64,000 bases of DNA from Sva-07 sp963717385 (GTDB lineage: Bacteria > Actinomycetota > Acidimicrobiia > Acidimicrobiales > Ilumatobacteraceae), in NCBI GenBank assembly GCA_963717385.1, contig CAVQWE010000005.1:124001-188000 (forward strand), read 5' to 3'. The position numbers were made by a program, and so were the translations under genes. The notes below the pieces were generated by a model, which saw only the letters and a program-made list of their open reading frames with translations, was not told where the DNA came from and ran no database searches. Positions 36,898 through 47,081 of the stretch are shown here, one piece after another. The first letter of the stretch is position 1; every line of letters begins with the position of its first letter.

Positions 36898-37281
36898 TCA
36901 GCCCGGGTCGAGCGAAACGTCCTGGGTCTGCCCGCCCCAACCATGGGTCGAGTCGCGTCCTTCGACCTCGACGACATCGACATCGGCCGGGATCTCGACG
37001 CCGCGCAGCGATCTGGTGAACGGCTGCTCGCCGGCATGGTCGTGCGTGAGTTCCCGAACGCCGAACACCGTGCCGTCCGGCCCGACGATGCGCCACGCGT
37101 CGGCGTACCGATCGGGCGTGTCGTAGGGCGACGACACGGTCACATCGAAGTCCCAGCCCGTGTCGCTACGCATGGCGACCACATCGACCACATCGGGAAA
37201 TCGCTGCTCGGCACCGTCATCGGCCGATGACGCGCCGCACGCGACGGCAAACATCGCGAGCGATGTGACCAGCAGCTTCAT
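36898..37281 (-). CDS. Small secreted lipoprotein of unknown function
   Basis: 127 residues. The signal peptide is short and ends in a lipobox (LAMFAVAC, Cys about 15). The mature part, with VTVSSPYDTPDRYADAWRI and GVRELTHDHAGEQPFTRSL, looks like a single beta-sandwich domain. It matches a recurrent actinobacterial hypothetical family that I cannot name. It lies 7 bases after the ABC substrate-binding gene on the same strand, so it is probably co-transcribed with the importer, but its role there is unknown. Confidence 0.75.
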   Translation of the reverse strand: MKLLVTSLAMFAVACGASSADDGAEQRFPDVVDVVAMRSDTGWDFDVTVSSPYDTPDRYADAWRIVGPDGTVFGVRELTHDHAGEQPFTRSLRGVEIPADVDVVEVEGRDSTHGWGGQTQDVSLDPG

Positions 37282-37288
37282 GCACGCG

Positions 37289-38852
37289 TCAGTTGCGTTG
37301 GTTGTAGCTGGCGATCAGCGAGTTGGCCTGCGCTGCGGCGTCTGTGAGCGCTGTCGCCACGTCGGCGCCGTTGAAGATCGCCGCGGTGGCATTGGCGGTT
37401 GCGACGCGCACCTCACGCTGCGGGCCGAGCACCGGAGACAGCGACGTGTCACCTTCGACCTCGCCCACCATCTGGTCGTAGGCCACACGGAACCGAGGAT
37501 CCTCGGCGTAGGTGCCGAGCAGCGGCTCGAGATCGAGCGCATCGGTACGCACGGGCACGTAGCCCGTTTGTGACGCCCAGGTGGACTGTGCCTCGGCGGT
37601 GATCAGGTACTGGATGTAGTCCCACGACGCTGCGGCCTTCTCGTCGCCCTTGCCGTCGACGATCCACAGCGAAGCACCACCCAGGTTCACCCCAGGTTCC
37701 GGACTCGGCCCTGGCATCGGGGCGACACCGACGTCGGCATCGGTCAAGCCCGGAGCCAAACCACTGCCGATCGCTGCGAGGACACCACCGAGCGCTGCGC
37801 TCGTTCCGATCGCCATCGCGCCGTCGGCTGCTGGGTCGATCAGCTTGAGGTAGATGTCCTGACCGCTCGAGTTGTCGCCGACCGAAACGGCGAGGCCGTC
37901 ATTGATCATGTCTTGCACGAAGGTCATCAACTCGATCCCGGCCGCACTGTCGAACAGCACCTCGGTGGCAGGTGCTGCTGCGACCGTTGTCGTTGTCGGC
38001 GTAGGGCTCACCGGCGCGGGCGAACCACTGCTCGAGGAACCAGCCACCACCAGAGTTGGTGCCCGAGTCGAGCACCCACCCGTAGGTGGCCGCACCCGAA
38101 TCGACGATCTGTTGCGACGCTGCTCGCATCTCCTCGAGCGTCAGCGGCGCTGCGTCGCGGCCGAGACCCGCGGCCTCGAGCTTCGGGCGCAAGTAGTAGA
38201 GCACCGGGTTGCTCACGTTGAACGGCATCGCCCACTGCACGCCTTCGAAGGTGTAGGCCTCGATCACTCGATCCAGGAACATCGACTGGTCGAACCCGCT
38301 CGCCTCGACACACGCACCGATCGGAATGAGCGTGTCGGATTGGGCGAAGGTCTGCAGCGTGTACTCGGGGAACTGGACCATGTCGGGCCGGCTCTCGGGG
38401 CTCGACTGGATGTACTTGTCGACGGCCGCGTCGTAGCCGGTCTGGTTCTGGAGGGTGACCTGCACCCGGTCCTGGCTCGCGTTGTAGGCATCGGTCAGCT
38501 CGATCAGCGAATCCTCGAGCACGTCGTTCATGCCATGCCAGAACGTGATCTCGACGGGACCCGTCGCCGAGTCGAGCGCACCGGTCGGGCAGTCGGGGAA
38601 CTGCGACAGAGGGGCAACGGTGGTGGTCGATGCCGGCGCCGTGTCATCCGGTGTCGTATCTGCGCCGGTGGTGGAGCTCGGCGCATCGGTGGCCGGTGTG
38701 CTGCCGCCAGCACCGCTGTCGATCTCGAGCGCGGACTCACCTGACGAACAGGCCGCGGCAACCGCACCGAGCACCAGGAGACCCGCGGCGAGACGGACGA
38801 CGGGGCGGCGACGCGCAGCAGTGCGGTCGTGAGATCGAGCAGAGGTGAGCAT
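37289..38852 (-). CDS. ABC importer substrate-binding lipoprotein (UgpB/sugar type), one frameshift
   Basis: About 521 residues, an extracytoplasmic solute-binding protein of family 1. The signal peptide ends in a lipobox (LGAVAAAC), followed by a Thr/Pro-rich linker. The mature protein has VEITFWHGMNDVLEDSLIEL, DMVQFPEYTLQTF and AMPFNVSNPVLYYL, a pattern seen in UgpB and other sugar or glycerol-phosphate binders. The frame shifts near 37985, after ADNDNG, and ATEVLFDSAAGIELMTF continues. The start ATG 38850-38852 follows AAAGGA by 8 nt. It is downstream of the two permease genes in the same operon. Confidence 0.88.
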
Positions 38853-38857
38853 CGAGA

Positions 38858-39763
38858 TCATCCTTTCACGGCACCCGCGGTGAGACCGCGAACGAGTTGA
38901 CGTTGGAACACGAACAGGGCAACGAAGATCGGCACTGCCGCAATGACCGTGCCGGCCATGACGAGGTTGGGTTCGGTCAGGCTCGAGCGACTGAGCAGGC
39001 GCAGCCCGCTCTGCACGGTGTTCATGTCGGCTTCGTTGATCACCAGGTTCGGCCAGAGGTACTGGTTCCAGGTGCCGAGGAAGCCGAACAGGGCGAGGGC
39101 TCCGATGGTGGGACGCACCAACGGCACGGCCACATGCCGAAGGAACCCGAGGTGTCCGACACCGTCGATCGCGGCAGCGTCGCGCAGGTCCCGCGGCAAC
39201 GTCAGGAACACCTGTCGCAGCAGGAAGATGCCGAACGCGGTGGCGAGGAAGGGCACGGCGAGGCCCTGGTAGGTGTTGAGCCATCCGAGGCTGTCGACGG
39301 TGTCGAGGTTGACGACGAGCGTGGCCTCGGCAGGAACCAGCAGGGTCGCGACGAACACGAGGAAGATCAGGCGCTTGCCGGGGAACTCGAGGATCGCGAA
39401 CGCGTAGGCAGCGAGTACGGAGGTGATCACCTGGGCGATCGTGACCACGAACGCGACGATGAACGAGTTGAGGAGATACCGGCCGAGACGTCCTTCGTTC
39501 CACGCATCGACCAAGACGTCGAACGTGACCGTGGTCGGCACGAGCGGGTTCTGCAGCACCTGATCGCCGGGCTTCAGCGCCGCAACGACGGTGGTGTAGA
39601 TCGGGAAGAGCACCACGAATGTCACGAGACCGAGCAGGGCGTAGCGGCCGAACCGGCCGGGGCCGGACGGTTCGTCGAACGCCTGTCGCCGTCGACGATT
39701 CGTCGGAGCGTCAACGGTGTCGGACGGCGCGATGGCGGGATCGTCGACGAGCTCAGTCGCCAT
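38858..39763 (-). CDS. ABC sugar-type permease (MalG/UgpE-like)
   Basis: A 301-residue inner-membrane permease with six predicted segments and a cytosolic N-terminal extension (about 40 residues). The EAA loop that contacts the ATPase is DAAAIDGVGHLGFLRHVAVP, and LVPAEATLVVNL precedes it. ATG 39761-39763 overlaps the upstream permease gene by 11 bp and its stop is 5 bases before the substrate-binding gene. No ATPase gene is in the operon, so a shared MsmK/UgpC-type ATPase elsewhere is expected. Confidence 0.92.
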   Translation of the reverse strand: MATELVDDPAIAPSDTVDAPTNRRRRQAFDEPSGPGRFGRYALLGLVTFVVLFPIYTTVVAALKPGDQVLQNPLVPTTVTFDVLVDAWNEGRLGRYLLNSFIVAFVVTIAQVITSVLAAYAFAILEFPGKRLIFLVFVATLLVPAEATLVVNLDTVDSLGWLNTYQGLAVPFLATAFGIFLLRQVFLTLPRDLRDAAAIDGVGHLGFLRHVAVPLVRPTIGALALFGFLGTWNQYLWPNLVINEADMNTVQSGLRLLSRSSLTEPNLVMAGTVIAAVPIFVALFVFQRQLVRGLTAGAVKG

Positions 39764-40673
39764 AGTGCACCCGCCGTCCGATGCCGGCGAGTTGTAGACC
39801 CGACAGCACGAGCAGCATCAGGAACAGCAGTACCGCGGCGCCGGCTTGGAGGCCGGTGTCATTGCGGATCGGCGAGTTCTGTCCGTAGATGAAGTAGGGG
39901 ATCGTGGTGGTGGGGTTGCTCGGTTGCGGACCGCCACCGGTGAGGAGGTCGATCTCGCCGTACGCCTGGAAGGCACGCGTCGTCGAAACGATCATCACGA
40001 ACAGCAGCGTCGGTCCGAGCATCGGCACCGTGATCGACCAGAACCGACGGATGCCGCCTGCGCCGTCGACGGCCGCTGCCTCGTGGAGGTCACGCGGGAT
40101 CGACTGCAGCCCCGCGGTGACGAGGATGAACGTGAAACCGAGGTTGGCCCACACGCTCGATGCGCTCACCGCCCAGAGCGCTGTGTCGGGGTCCTGCAAC
40201 CAGCCGGGGCTCTTCACCGACGGGAACAGCGAGTTGAACCAGCCGACGTTGGCCAGTGCACCCACCGACGGCTGCAGCAGGAACAGCCACATCAGGCTGG
40301 CGACAGCGACCGAGGTGGCCACCGTGGAGGAGAAGACGGCCCGGAACACCCCGATGCCGCGCAGGTACTTGTCCGCGAGCACTGCGAGGCCGACGCCGAG
40401 GATCACGCCGGCGGGCACCGTGATCAGTGCGAAACGGATCGTGACCTCGAGGGCGTTCTGGAACTCGGTGCTGCGGAACAGGTCGAGGTACTGCCCGAAG
40501 CCCTGCGACACACAGTTGTTGCCGAAGTTGTCGCAGCGTTGCTGGCCGAGCCAGACCGCCCGACCGAGCGGGTACAACACGAACACGCCGAGGATGACCG
40601 CGGACGGCGCGAGCATCGCCATGGCGAGCGGGAAGTCGGCCCACCTCGCTCCTGCTCGCCGACGCTGTGCCAC
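39753..40673 (-). CDS. ABC sugar-type permease (MalF/UgpA-like)
   Basis: A permease of about 306 residues with six membrane segments. The EAA motif is EAAAVDGAGGIRRFWSITVP and the C-terminal half has GEIDLLTGGGPQPSNPT, typical of UgpA-like proteins. An insertion in the first periplasmic loop holds two Cys (RCDNFGNNC), possibly a disulfide. The start GTG 40671-40673 (VAQRRRAGARWADF) is chosen because TAGTGT lies 7 nt upstream at 40681-40686. The open frame running to 41363 crosses another gene. It is the first gene of the importer operon. Confidence 0.92.
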   Translation of the reverse strand: MAQRRRAGARWADFPLAMAMLAPSAVILGVFVLYPLGRAVWLGQQRCDNFGNNCVSQGFGQYLDLFRSTEFQNALEVTIRFALITVPAGVILGVGLAVLADKYLRGIGVFRAVFSSTVATSVAVASLMWLFLLQPSVGALANVGWFNSLFPSVKSPGWLQDPDTALWAVSASSVWANLGFTFILVTAGLQSIPRDLHEAAAVDGAGGIRRFWSITVPMLGPTLLFVMIVSTTRAFQAYGEIDLLTGGGPQPSNPTTTIPYFIYGQNSPIRNDTGLQAGAAVLLFLMLLVLSGLQLAGIGRRVHYGD

Positions 40674-40680
40674 GCCGCTG

Positions 40681-40736
40681 ACACTATTGCGGCCCGCCGG
40701 CCGCCGAGGGGTCCATCGACGGTGAGCGACTAGCGT
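40681..40736. promoter_or_regulatory. Divergent leaderless promoters, importer operon and DksA-like gene
   Basis: TAGTGT (minus, 40681-40686) is 7 nt from GTG 40673. TAGCGT (plus, 40731-40736) is 7 nt from GTG 40744. The 70-bp gap between the two genes holds both promoters. Confidence 0.6.
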
Positions 40737-40743
40737 CACCGCC

Positions 40744-40998
40744 GTGACCGACGAGTCCCCCGACCCGACCACCACACCCGCCGACCCTGACGCGCCGAAC
40801 ACCCCTGCAGCAGGCGACGCCCCAGAGCCACCCGTCGACAGCCCCGAACTCGACCTCGATGCCGTCGAGCGCGATCTCGCTGCGGTCGAGACCGCTCTCC
40901 AACGGTTGTCCGAGGGCACGTACTGGACCGACGAGGTGACCGGCGAGCCGATCCCCGAGCACGTCCTCGCTGCCGACCCCACCGCCCGGCGGAGTTGA
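40744..40998 (+). CDS. Small DksA/TraR-like protein lacking the zinc cysteines
   Basis: 84 residues. The first ~35 are acidic and Pro/Thr-rich. Residues ~37-84 resemble the C-terminal part of DksA/TraR proteins: ERDLAAVETALQRLSEGTYW, then TGEPIPEHVLAADPTARRS. In the family, GTYGxCxxCGxPI and a final LC bind zinc. Here the cysteine positions hold W/T/T and the end is Ser, so no metal can bind. The start is GTG 40744 with TAGCGT 7 nt upstream. It may be a structural or regulatory relative of RNA polymerase secondary-channel proteins. The function is unproven. Confidence 0.65.
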   Translation: MTDESPDPTTTPADPDAPNTPAAGDAPEPPVDSPELDLDAVERDLAAVETALQRLSEGTYWTDEVTGEPIPEHVLAADPTARRS

Positions 40999-41061
40999 AC
41001 TCGCCGCTCGTGACGGGCCCGCTCGACCTGCAGACAGGTCACCGTCTGCGACACTAGGGCG

Positions 41062-43726
41062 ATGCTCGACGACGACGAATCCAGCTCGTCGACGCTGGCG
41101 TTCATGTTCACCGACCTGGTCGGCAGCACCCCACTCTGGGAACGTCTGCCCGAGTCGATGCGCACCGCCATGCCACGCCACGACGAGATCTGTGCTCGAA
41201 CGATCGCCGACCACGGCGGCCACCTGTTCAAACACACCGGCGATGGCGTCGTCGCCGCGTTCGCCGACGCGGGCAGCGCCGCTCGCGCCGCAGTCGAGAT
41301 CCACCTCGCACTCGCGGACGAGCCGTGGCCCGCCGACATCGACATTCGAGCCCGCATCGGCATCCACGTCGGTGTTGCCGAGCACCGCGACGGCGACTAC
41401 TTCGGTGCCGACGTCGGTCGTGCAGCACGGATCATGGGGGCGGCACACAGCCAGCAGGTGCTCGTGTCAGCCACGGCTGCACCGATGATCGCCGATGCGG
41501 GATTCGCCCTCGACGACTTGGGGCTTCATCGCTTCAAGGGCGTCACCGAGCCAATCCGAGTGTTTCATCTCGCCGACGAGCACCTCCCGGCGTCGTCGGG
41601 TTTTCCACCACCGGCGTCGCTCGATGCACCACTGGCCGCTCTGCCCCGACGTGCAAGCCTGCTGCCCGAACGCGAACGGGTCGCCGATCAGATCGCCGCA
41701 CGGATGGGATCGGCGTCGGTGATCACCCTCGTTGGCCCGAGCGGCATCGGCAAGAGCCGGATCGCTGTCGAACTCGCTCATCGGCTCACGACGGAGTATC
41801 CGGATGGTGTTGCGTTCGTCGACCTCGGCCGGGGATCACCAGTCGCCCAGACCATCTCCGCACTCGGGCTGGCGATCGCTCCCGACGACCACGATGCACT
41901 CATCGGCGCACTCGCGAACGGCAGATGCTCCTCGTCCTCGATCATGCCGACCAGCAGCACGCAGCGTCCCGCAGCCTGGTCGGGCAGATCCACACCAGCT
42001 GTCGACGCGTCGTGATCATCGTGACCAGTTCACGTCCTCTCGGCATCGACCGCGAAACCATCGAGACGATCGGACCGCTCACCACCGACGGGCGCACCCT
42101 CTTGCTGTCGATGATGCCCGACGACCGACCGCCGTCGTCGGTCGCCGAACTGGCGTCGATCGACGAGATCTGTTCCGAGCTCGACGGCAATCCACTCGCG
42201 ATCGAACTGGCAGGCGCTCGGGCGGCTGCAGCGGGAATCGACTACGTCCTCACTCACCTTGCGACCTCGAGCGGCGCGCCCACAGACGGAGTCGGCCGGG
42301 CCGAGCGTCACCGATCGCTCGGATCGGCGCTCGACTGGACGCTCGGCCTCCTGACCGACGACCAACGTTCGGTGATCGACGCAGCGAGCACATTCGCGAG
42401 TTGGTTCGATGTCGAGGACATCGCGGATCTCCTCGATGAACCGACCGTCCGGGTCGGCGGAGTGTTCGACGAGATGGTCGCATTGGCGCTACTGCGCGTG
42501 GGCACGGTTTCCGACGAGACACGTTTCCGCCTCGGCAACAGCCTCCGTCGCCATCGACGCGAGCAACTCACGGACGCCGACCACTACGACCACCTCCGCG
42601 ATCGGCACGCCAGACACGTCGTCGCCAAGGTGGCCAAGGCTGCGCCACTCCTGCGAACGAACTCCGAGCGCGAAGGTCGAGCGGCGTTCTTACGAGTACG
42701 GGCCGAGGTGGGCCCTGCGATCGAACGCCTCCTCGAGGCGGGCGACGTCGGCACGGCTGCTTCGATGACCGCTTCGCTCGCTCCGTTCGAATCGATCTGC
42801 TGGCCTGACATCGCCGAACACGCTGCGGTCATCGTCGACCACCACGACGCGCTCGGTCATCGACCAGCCACTGCCGGCGTTGACGCTCGCTCAGGCCGCA
42901 TCCAGCGCGTTCCGCCAGCGCCGACCTGATCACCGCCGAGCAGCTCGCCCACCGAGCGGTCGAGGCCTCGATTCCCACCGACGGCGGCCACTCCTGGTCG
43001 GTGCTCGCCAACACGCTCGCCACCGGTGGCCAGGGCGAGAATGCAGCCACTGCCATCGAACATGGAGTCGACGCAGCGCGCACGAAGGGTGACCCGTTCG
43101 ACCTCGCGCTCTCGCTGAGCGGTCAAGCAATCTTTGCGTTCTGGGCCGGCGACGTCGACACGGCAATGACGTCCGGCGAACAAGCGGTCGACGCTGCGCA
43201 ACGCAGCGGCAACGAGACGGCGCTCGCCAGCGCATCGGGAGCGTTCGGAACAGCGGCAGTGCGAACCAACCCGACGCTCGCCGAGGAACTCTTGCTCTTG
43301 AGCACCGAACTGTCCGCTGACATCGGCAATGTGGCTCATGAGCTGATCGCCCGCCGTGGGTTGGGACTCTTGGCGCGGGTGAACCGCGACTTCGCAACGG
43401 CATGCAGCTCTCTGGTCGTCGCCATGCAGCTCGCTGATGAAACCGGCTCAGAACTCGAATACCGGCTGTGTTCTGGCTTGTTCATCAACGCCGCATCGCG
43501 AGCGGGGTATCACGACCTCGCGCTGGCGATCGAGCGGACGCAGGATCGCAGCACCCAGCTCGCGCACCACGAGGTCTCCGAAACCGCAGCGAGTGCGGGC
43601 GTCGTGACGAGATCGGCGTGGTCGGCTCGTCGCGAATCACGCTCGAAGCCGGCCGCCGGCACGCGTCGCGAGCTGCTCGCCTGGATCAGTGGGGAGCTGG
43701 AGGACCGAACTCTCGCTGTTCGGTGA
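41062..43726 (+). CDS. Class III adenylate cyclase domain-STAND ATPase-TPR regulator, three frameshifts
   Basis: About 888 residues. The N-terminal cyclase homology domain (about 10-180) has FMFTDLVGSTPLWERLP and HTGDGVVAAF, with both metal Asp residues. The usual Asn-x-x-x-Arg is present only as VGRAARIMGAAH, so the Asn is Gly. A P-loop ATPase follows (LVGPSGIGKSRIAVELAH, about 225-240), then DEICSELDGNPLAIELAGARA, a STAND/NB-ARC signature, and C-terminal helical repeats. Frames change near 41920, 42865 and 42925. The layout resembles mycobacterial cyclase-LuxR regulators but no LuxR DNA-binding domain is seen. It overlaps the convergent gene at 43686. Confidence 0.82.
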
Positions 43727-44342
43727 GCCGGGCTCCGCCGAGCAGCGGCACGGTTCCCTTGGCCGAGAAGTCCTTGGGGTCGAAGCGGTTGGGCACGAGC
43801 GCCGGATCCATCCACCCAACCGCCTGATAGGTCATCGCGACCAACTCGGCGCAGAAGATCTTGTCGTCCGGGGTGCGGTCGCGGAAGAACCGACCGAGGA
43901 ACCAGAACGCCGCCATCTGGAGGTCGCTCGGAAACGAGGCGTCGTGCACCGTCGGCATGAACGCCCACATCTTCTCGAACACGTCCGCTGTTCGCTCGAC
44001 GTCGAGTTGGCGCCACGCGAACTCCATGTCGTAGGTCTCCTTGACCGCATCGGACACGCGTGCCCGCAGCGTGCCGAGCATCGGTCCCGGCTTCGTCGTG
44101 CCGAATCGGACATCGGGGAGCGGCGTCGAGTTCGACTCCCAGAACAGGATGTCGGTGCCGTCGAAGCCGACGTCCTCCGGGCGGATCACGATGCCGGAAT
44201 GTGTCCACTTCGATCCCTCGATCAGTTGGATCAACTTCGAGGCTGGGAACGTGCCGTGCATCAACACGACGTCGCCGGTCTTCATCCCAGCGGTGGCCGC
44301 ATCGAAGCTCAACGTGTCTGGTGTGCTGTCGTCCGCTGTCAC
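43686..44342 (-). CDS. NlpC/P60-like permuted cysteine peptidase family (YiiX/DUF830-like)
   Basis: About 218 residues. The permuted papain-like fold is suggested by KTGDVVLMHGTFPASKLIQL, THSGIVIRPEDVG with the conserved His, and FCAELVAMTYQAVGWMD with the likely nucleophilic Cys. Family members cleave amide or lipid-ester bonds. No signal peptide is visible. The start GTG 44340-44342 is preferred because GAGGGG lies about 7 nt upstream. The open frame further up (to 45521) is antisense to the DUF917 gene and is rejected. It is 36 bp from the divergent DUF917 gene. Confidence 0.75.
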   Translation of the reverse strand: MTADDSTPDTLSFDAATAGMKTGDVVLMHGTFPASKLIQLIEGSKWTHSGIVIRPEDVGFDGTDILFWESNSTPLPDVRFGTTKPGPMLGTLRARVSDAVKETYDMEFAWRQLDVERTADVFEKMWAFMPTVHDASFPSDLQMAAFWFLGRFFRDRTPDDKIFCAELVAMTYQAVGWMDPALVPNRFDPKDFSAKGTVPLLGGARLTEQREFGPPAPH

Positions 44343-44366
44343 GAACCTGCCCCTCGTCGTGCCGTC

Positions 44367-44372
44367 TACGAT
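44367..44372 (+). promoter_or_regulatory. -10 box (TACGAT) for leaderless DUF917 gene
   Basis: TACGAT ends 6 nt before GTG 44379. It fixes the start at V-S-S-P-H-L rather than the much longer open frame upstream. Confidence 0.6.
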
Positions 44373-44378
44373 GACGGC

Positions 44379-45506
44379 GTGTCGTCGCCACACCTTACGC
44401 CTGATCGACTTGCACTGATCGCCGAAGGTGCCGCCCTGCTCGGCGCTGGCGGGGGCGGCACCGTCGCTGTCGCACGGGAGCTGATCGAGGTGGTCGATCG
44501 CCTCACCGCTGGTGCCGGCGTCGCCGTGGTCGCTCCGCCGTTCTCCGAACTGCCCGCCAACGCACTGGTGGCCGTCGCCGCCGACGTCGGCGCATCCGAC
44601 ACGTGGGTCGAACACCAGGACCTGGCCACGTTGCACGCGTTCCTCGCCTTGCAGGACACGCTGCCCGCTGGCCAGACCTTCGCAGCCGTACTCCCCGGCG
44701 AGGTCGGTCCCGAGAGCACCCTGGCCGCGATCGTGGTCGCCGCCCACCTCGACATTCCCGTGATCGACGCCGACAGCGCTGGCCGAGCACTCCCCACGCT
44801 TCCCCTCTCGCTCTACGACATCGGCGGTGTCAGTGCGTCTCCCTGCGCGATCGCTGGCACCGGCGCAGAGCACTGCGTGCTCACCGCGGACGACGCCGAC
44901 GGCGTCGAAGCCATGATGCGTCCGCTCCTCGCACTGCCCGCCTTCGGCAACAGTGCCGGCATGGCACTCTGGAAGATGCCGGTCAGCACCGTGACCGAGG
45001 TCGGCGTGCTCCGCACCCTCGATCTGGCGGAGCGAATCGGCATCGCACTCCTCGGCGCCCGCACTGCTCCCACGCCTCGCGACCCCGCAGCTGCGGTGCT
45101 CGAACTCGACCAGCTCTCGGGCGCGGTCCTTGCTCGCGGTCGGTTCATCGCGCAGACCGCTGCCGACGCGAACGGAATGACGAGCGACGTCATTCGGGTG
45201 CAGCAGCCCGGCGGTCCGGACATCGTGGTTGCAGGCGAGAACGAGAACCTCATCGTGTGGGAGGTCGGTCGCTCCGAGCCGATCGCCACCGCTCCCGACC
45301 TCGCCTGCTGGATCGACTCGACGGGCACGGCGACCACCACGAGCGACCTGGTTGCACACCCAGCGCTGCAGCACGACGTCACCTTGCTCGGCCTCCGCAG
45401 CGACGAACGGCTGTGGCAGACAGCGGCGCTCGAGCGGTTCGAAACGGTCCTGCAGCAGCTCGGCTACTGGGGCCCTGCGATCCGGACACCGGTCGCTGCA
45501 AGCTGA
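44379..45506 (+). CDS. DUF917 family protein
   Basis: 375 residues. The DUF917 pattern is clear: ALLGAGGGGTVAVARELIE near the N-terminus, HIPVIDADSAGRALPTL-like core (seen as IPVIDADSAGRALPT), and VVAGENENLIVW in the C-terminal half. Members are related to S-methylthiohydantoin desulfurase and are often next to hydantoinase genes, but none is here, so the reaction is unknown. The start is GTG 44379 after a TACGAT box. It is followed by ubiB with its own promoter. Confidence 0.85.
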   Translation: MSSPHLTPDRLALIAEGAALLGAGGGGTVAVARELIEVVDRLTAGAGVAVVAPPFSELPANALVAVAADVGASDTWVEHQDLATLHAFLALQDTLPAGQTFAAVLPGEVGPESTLAAIVVAAHLDIPVIDADSAGRALPTLPLSLYDIGGVSASPCAIAGTGAEHCVLTADDADGVEAMMRPLLALPAFGNSAGMALWKMPVSTVTEVGVLRTLDLAERIGIALLGARTAPTPRDPAAAVLELDQLSGAVLARGRFIAQTAADANGMTSDVIRVQQPGGPDIVVAGENENLIVWEVGRSEPIATAPDLACWIDSTGTATTTSDLVAHPALQHDVTLLGLRSDERLWQTAALERFETVLQQLGYWGPAIRTPVAAS

Positions 45507-45566
45507 ACAACGAGCCACCACCCTCTCGGTTCGTTCGCCGTTGACCCTCGCATCGGGTCGGCCGGG

Positions 45567-45572
45567 TACCCT
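45567..45572 (+). promoter_or_regulatory. -10 box (TACCCT) for leaderless ubiB-like gene
   Basis: TACCCT ends 6 nt before GTG 45579. Confidence 0.6.
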
Positions 45573-45578
45573 GCGCGT

Positions 45579-47031
45579 GTGGTGCAGAAGAAAGCCGTTG
45601 CCGGCCTTGCCTCCGTTGTCGCACTCGCAGCCGGCCTCGCAGCCGCTGCGCAGAGGGCGAAGGAGTCACCGCTGACCAGCCGGTTCAACCGGTCGGCGCG
45701 GGTGTGGAAGTTGTCGGCACGCAACTCGGTGCGCTTCGGCATCTCGCGAGTGCGTGGCATCGGCTCGGCAGAGGAACGACGGGCCCAGCTCGACGAACAG
45801 TTCGCCATCCGCACCGCGGAAGACGTCGCCAAGGAACTCGGCGAGATGAAGGGCGTGCTGATGAAGGCAGGCCAGCTGATCTCGTTCATCTTCGAGGCGC
45901 TGCCCGACGAAGCGCAGGAAGCGCTGGCCACGTTGCAGGCCGATGCCGCCCCGATGGCGCCGACCCTCGCCGCGAACGTCGTCAAGGGCGACTTCGGCAA
46001 GCCGCCCGAGAAGCTGTTCCTCGACTGGCAGGACATGCCGGTCGCAGCAGCTTCGATCGGCCAGGTCCACCGGGCGGTCACGCACGACGGTCGCGATGTT
46101 GCGGTCAAGGTGCAGTATCCCGGCGTCCACGAGGCGATCGAGAGCGACCTCGACGCGGCCGAGGTGATGTACGCGATGTTCTCGTCGATGATGCTGAAGG
46201 GTCTCGACGCAAAGGGTCTGGTCGACGAGCTGCGCGACCGGATGCGCGAGGAGCTCGACTACTCGATCGAGGCGGGCAACCTCGCCGAGTTCGAGTCGCG
46301 CTTCCAGGGCCACCCCTGGGTCCGGATTCCCAAGCTGGTGCCCGAGCTGAGCAGCGGTCGGGTGCTCACCACCGAGTGGATCGACGGCATGACCTTCGAT
46401 CAGTTCCGCACCACCGTGTCGTACGAGACCAAGCAGCGCGCCGGCGAAGTGATCTGGCGGTTCGCTCAGGGTGCCATCATGCGCAACGGCATCTTCAATG
46501 GTGACCCTCATCCCGGCAACTACAAGTTCCACCACGACGGCAGCGTGAGCTTTCTCGACTACGGCCTCGTCAAGCGGTGGTCACCGGGCGAATGGGAGAC
46601 CCTGCGCCCCACGATCGACGCCATCATCATCGACCGCGATCCCGACCTGCTGGTGCGAGAAATGGTGCGATCCGGGTTTCTCTCCGAAGGCCATGGCCTC
46701 GACCCGGCGCTCGTCTACGACTACGTGTCGAGTCCCTACGTCCCCTACCTCACCGACGAGTTCACGTTCACCCGTGACTGGATGCGCGACACGATCGGCG
46801 AAGATCTTCGACGTGCAGGGTCCGCACGGCCCCGTGATCGAGCAACTCAACATGCCGCCGAGTTTCGTCATCCTCGACCGGGTGGTGTGGGGCGTCAGCG
46901 CCATCCTCGGCAAGCTCGAAGCAACCGGCCCGTGGCGCGCCATGTTGCTCGAGTACATCGCCGACGGCGAGCCGGCCACCGACCTCGGCGCCGCCGAAGC
47001 CAATTGGCGCGCCGGCCGCCCCATCCCCTGA
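45579..47031 (+). CDS. ABC1/UbiB/AarF family atypical kinase, one frameshift
   Basis: About 484 residues. The family's KxGQ motif is MKAGQLISFIFEALPDEAQE, the Ala-rich nucleotide loop is AAASIGQVHRAV, and the catalytic loop and metal site are NGDPHPGNYKFH and LDYGLVKRW. UbiB proteins support quinone biosynthesis as ATPases. Actinobacteria use menaquinone, so the role is less clear, possibly lipid or quinone trafficking. A hydrophobic N-terminal segment (VVALAAGLAAAAQ) may anchor it. The frame changes near 46797 (atcggcgaagatc), and KIFDVQGPHGPVIEQLNMPP continues. Confidence 0.9.
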
Positions 47032-47074
47032 ACTGTCACACGGTGCCGGGCCCACTGTGACAGTTCGCTAGCGT
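47030..47074 (+). promoter_or_regulatory. 11-bp inverted repeat plus -10 box before the ferritin-like operon
   Basis: Perfect arms GAACTGTCACA (47030-47040) and TGTGACAGTTC (47056-47066) flank a 15-base centre. A TAGCGT -10 (47069-47074) follows 2 bp after the right arm and is 7 nt from ATG 47082. The repeat covers the -35/spacer region and could be an operator. It also begins at the ubiB stop codon, so it could terminate ubiB transcription. Confidence 0.55.
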
Positions 47075-47081
47075 CGCGCTC

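Noticed and set aside
44343..45521. Long minus-strand extension of the cysteine-peptidase-like gene
   Set aside because: It is antisense to the DUF917 gene, which has clear family motifs and a promoter box. The good ribosome site at the GTG 44342 supports the short form.
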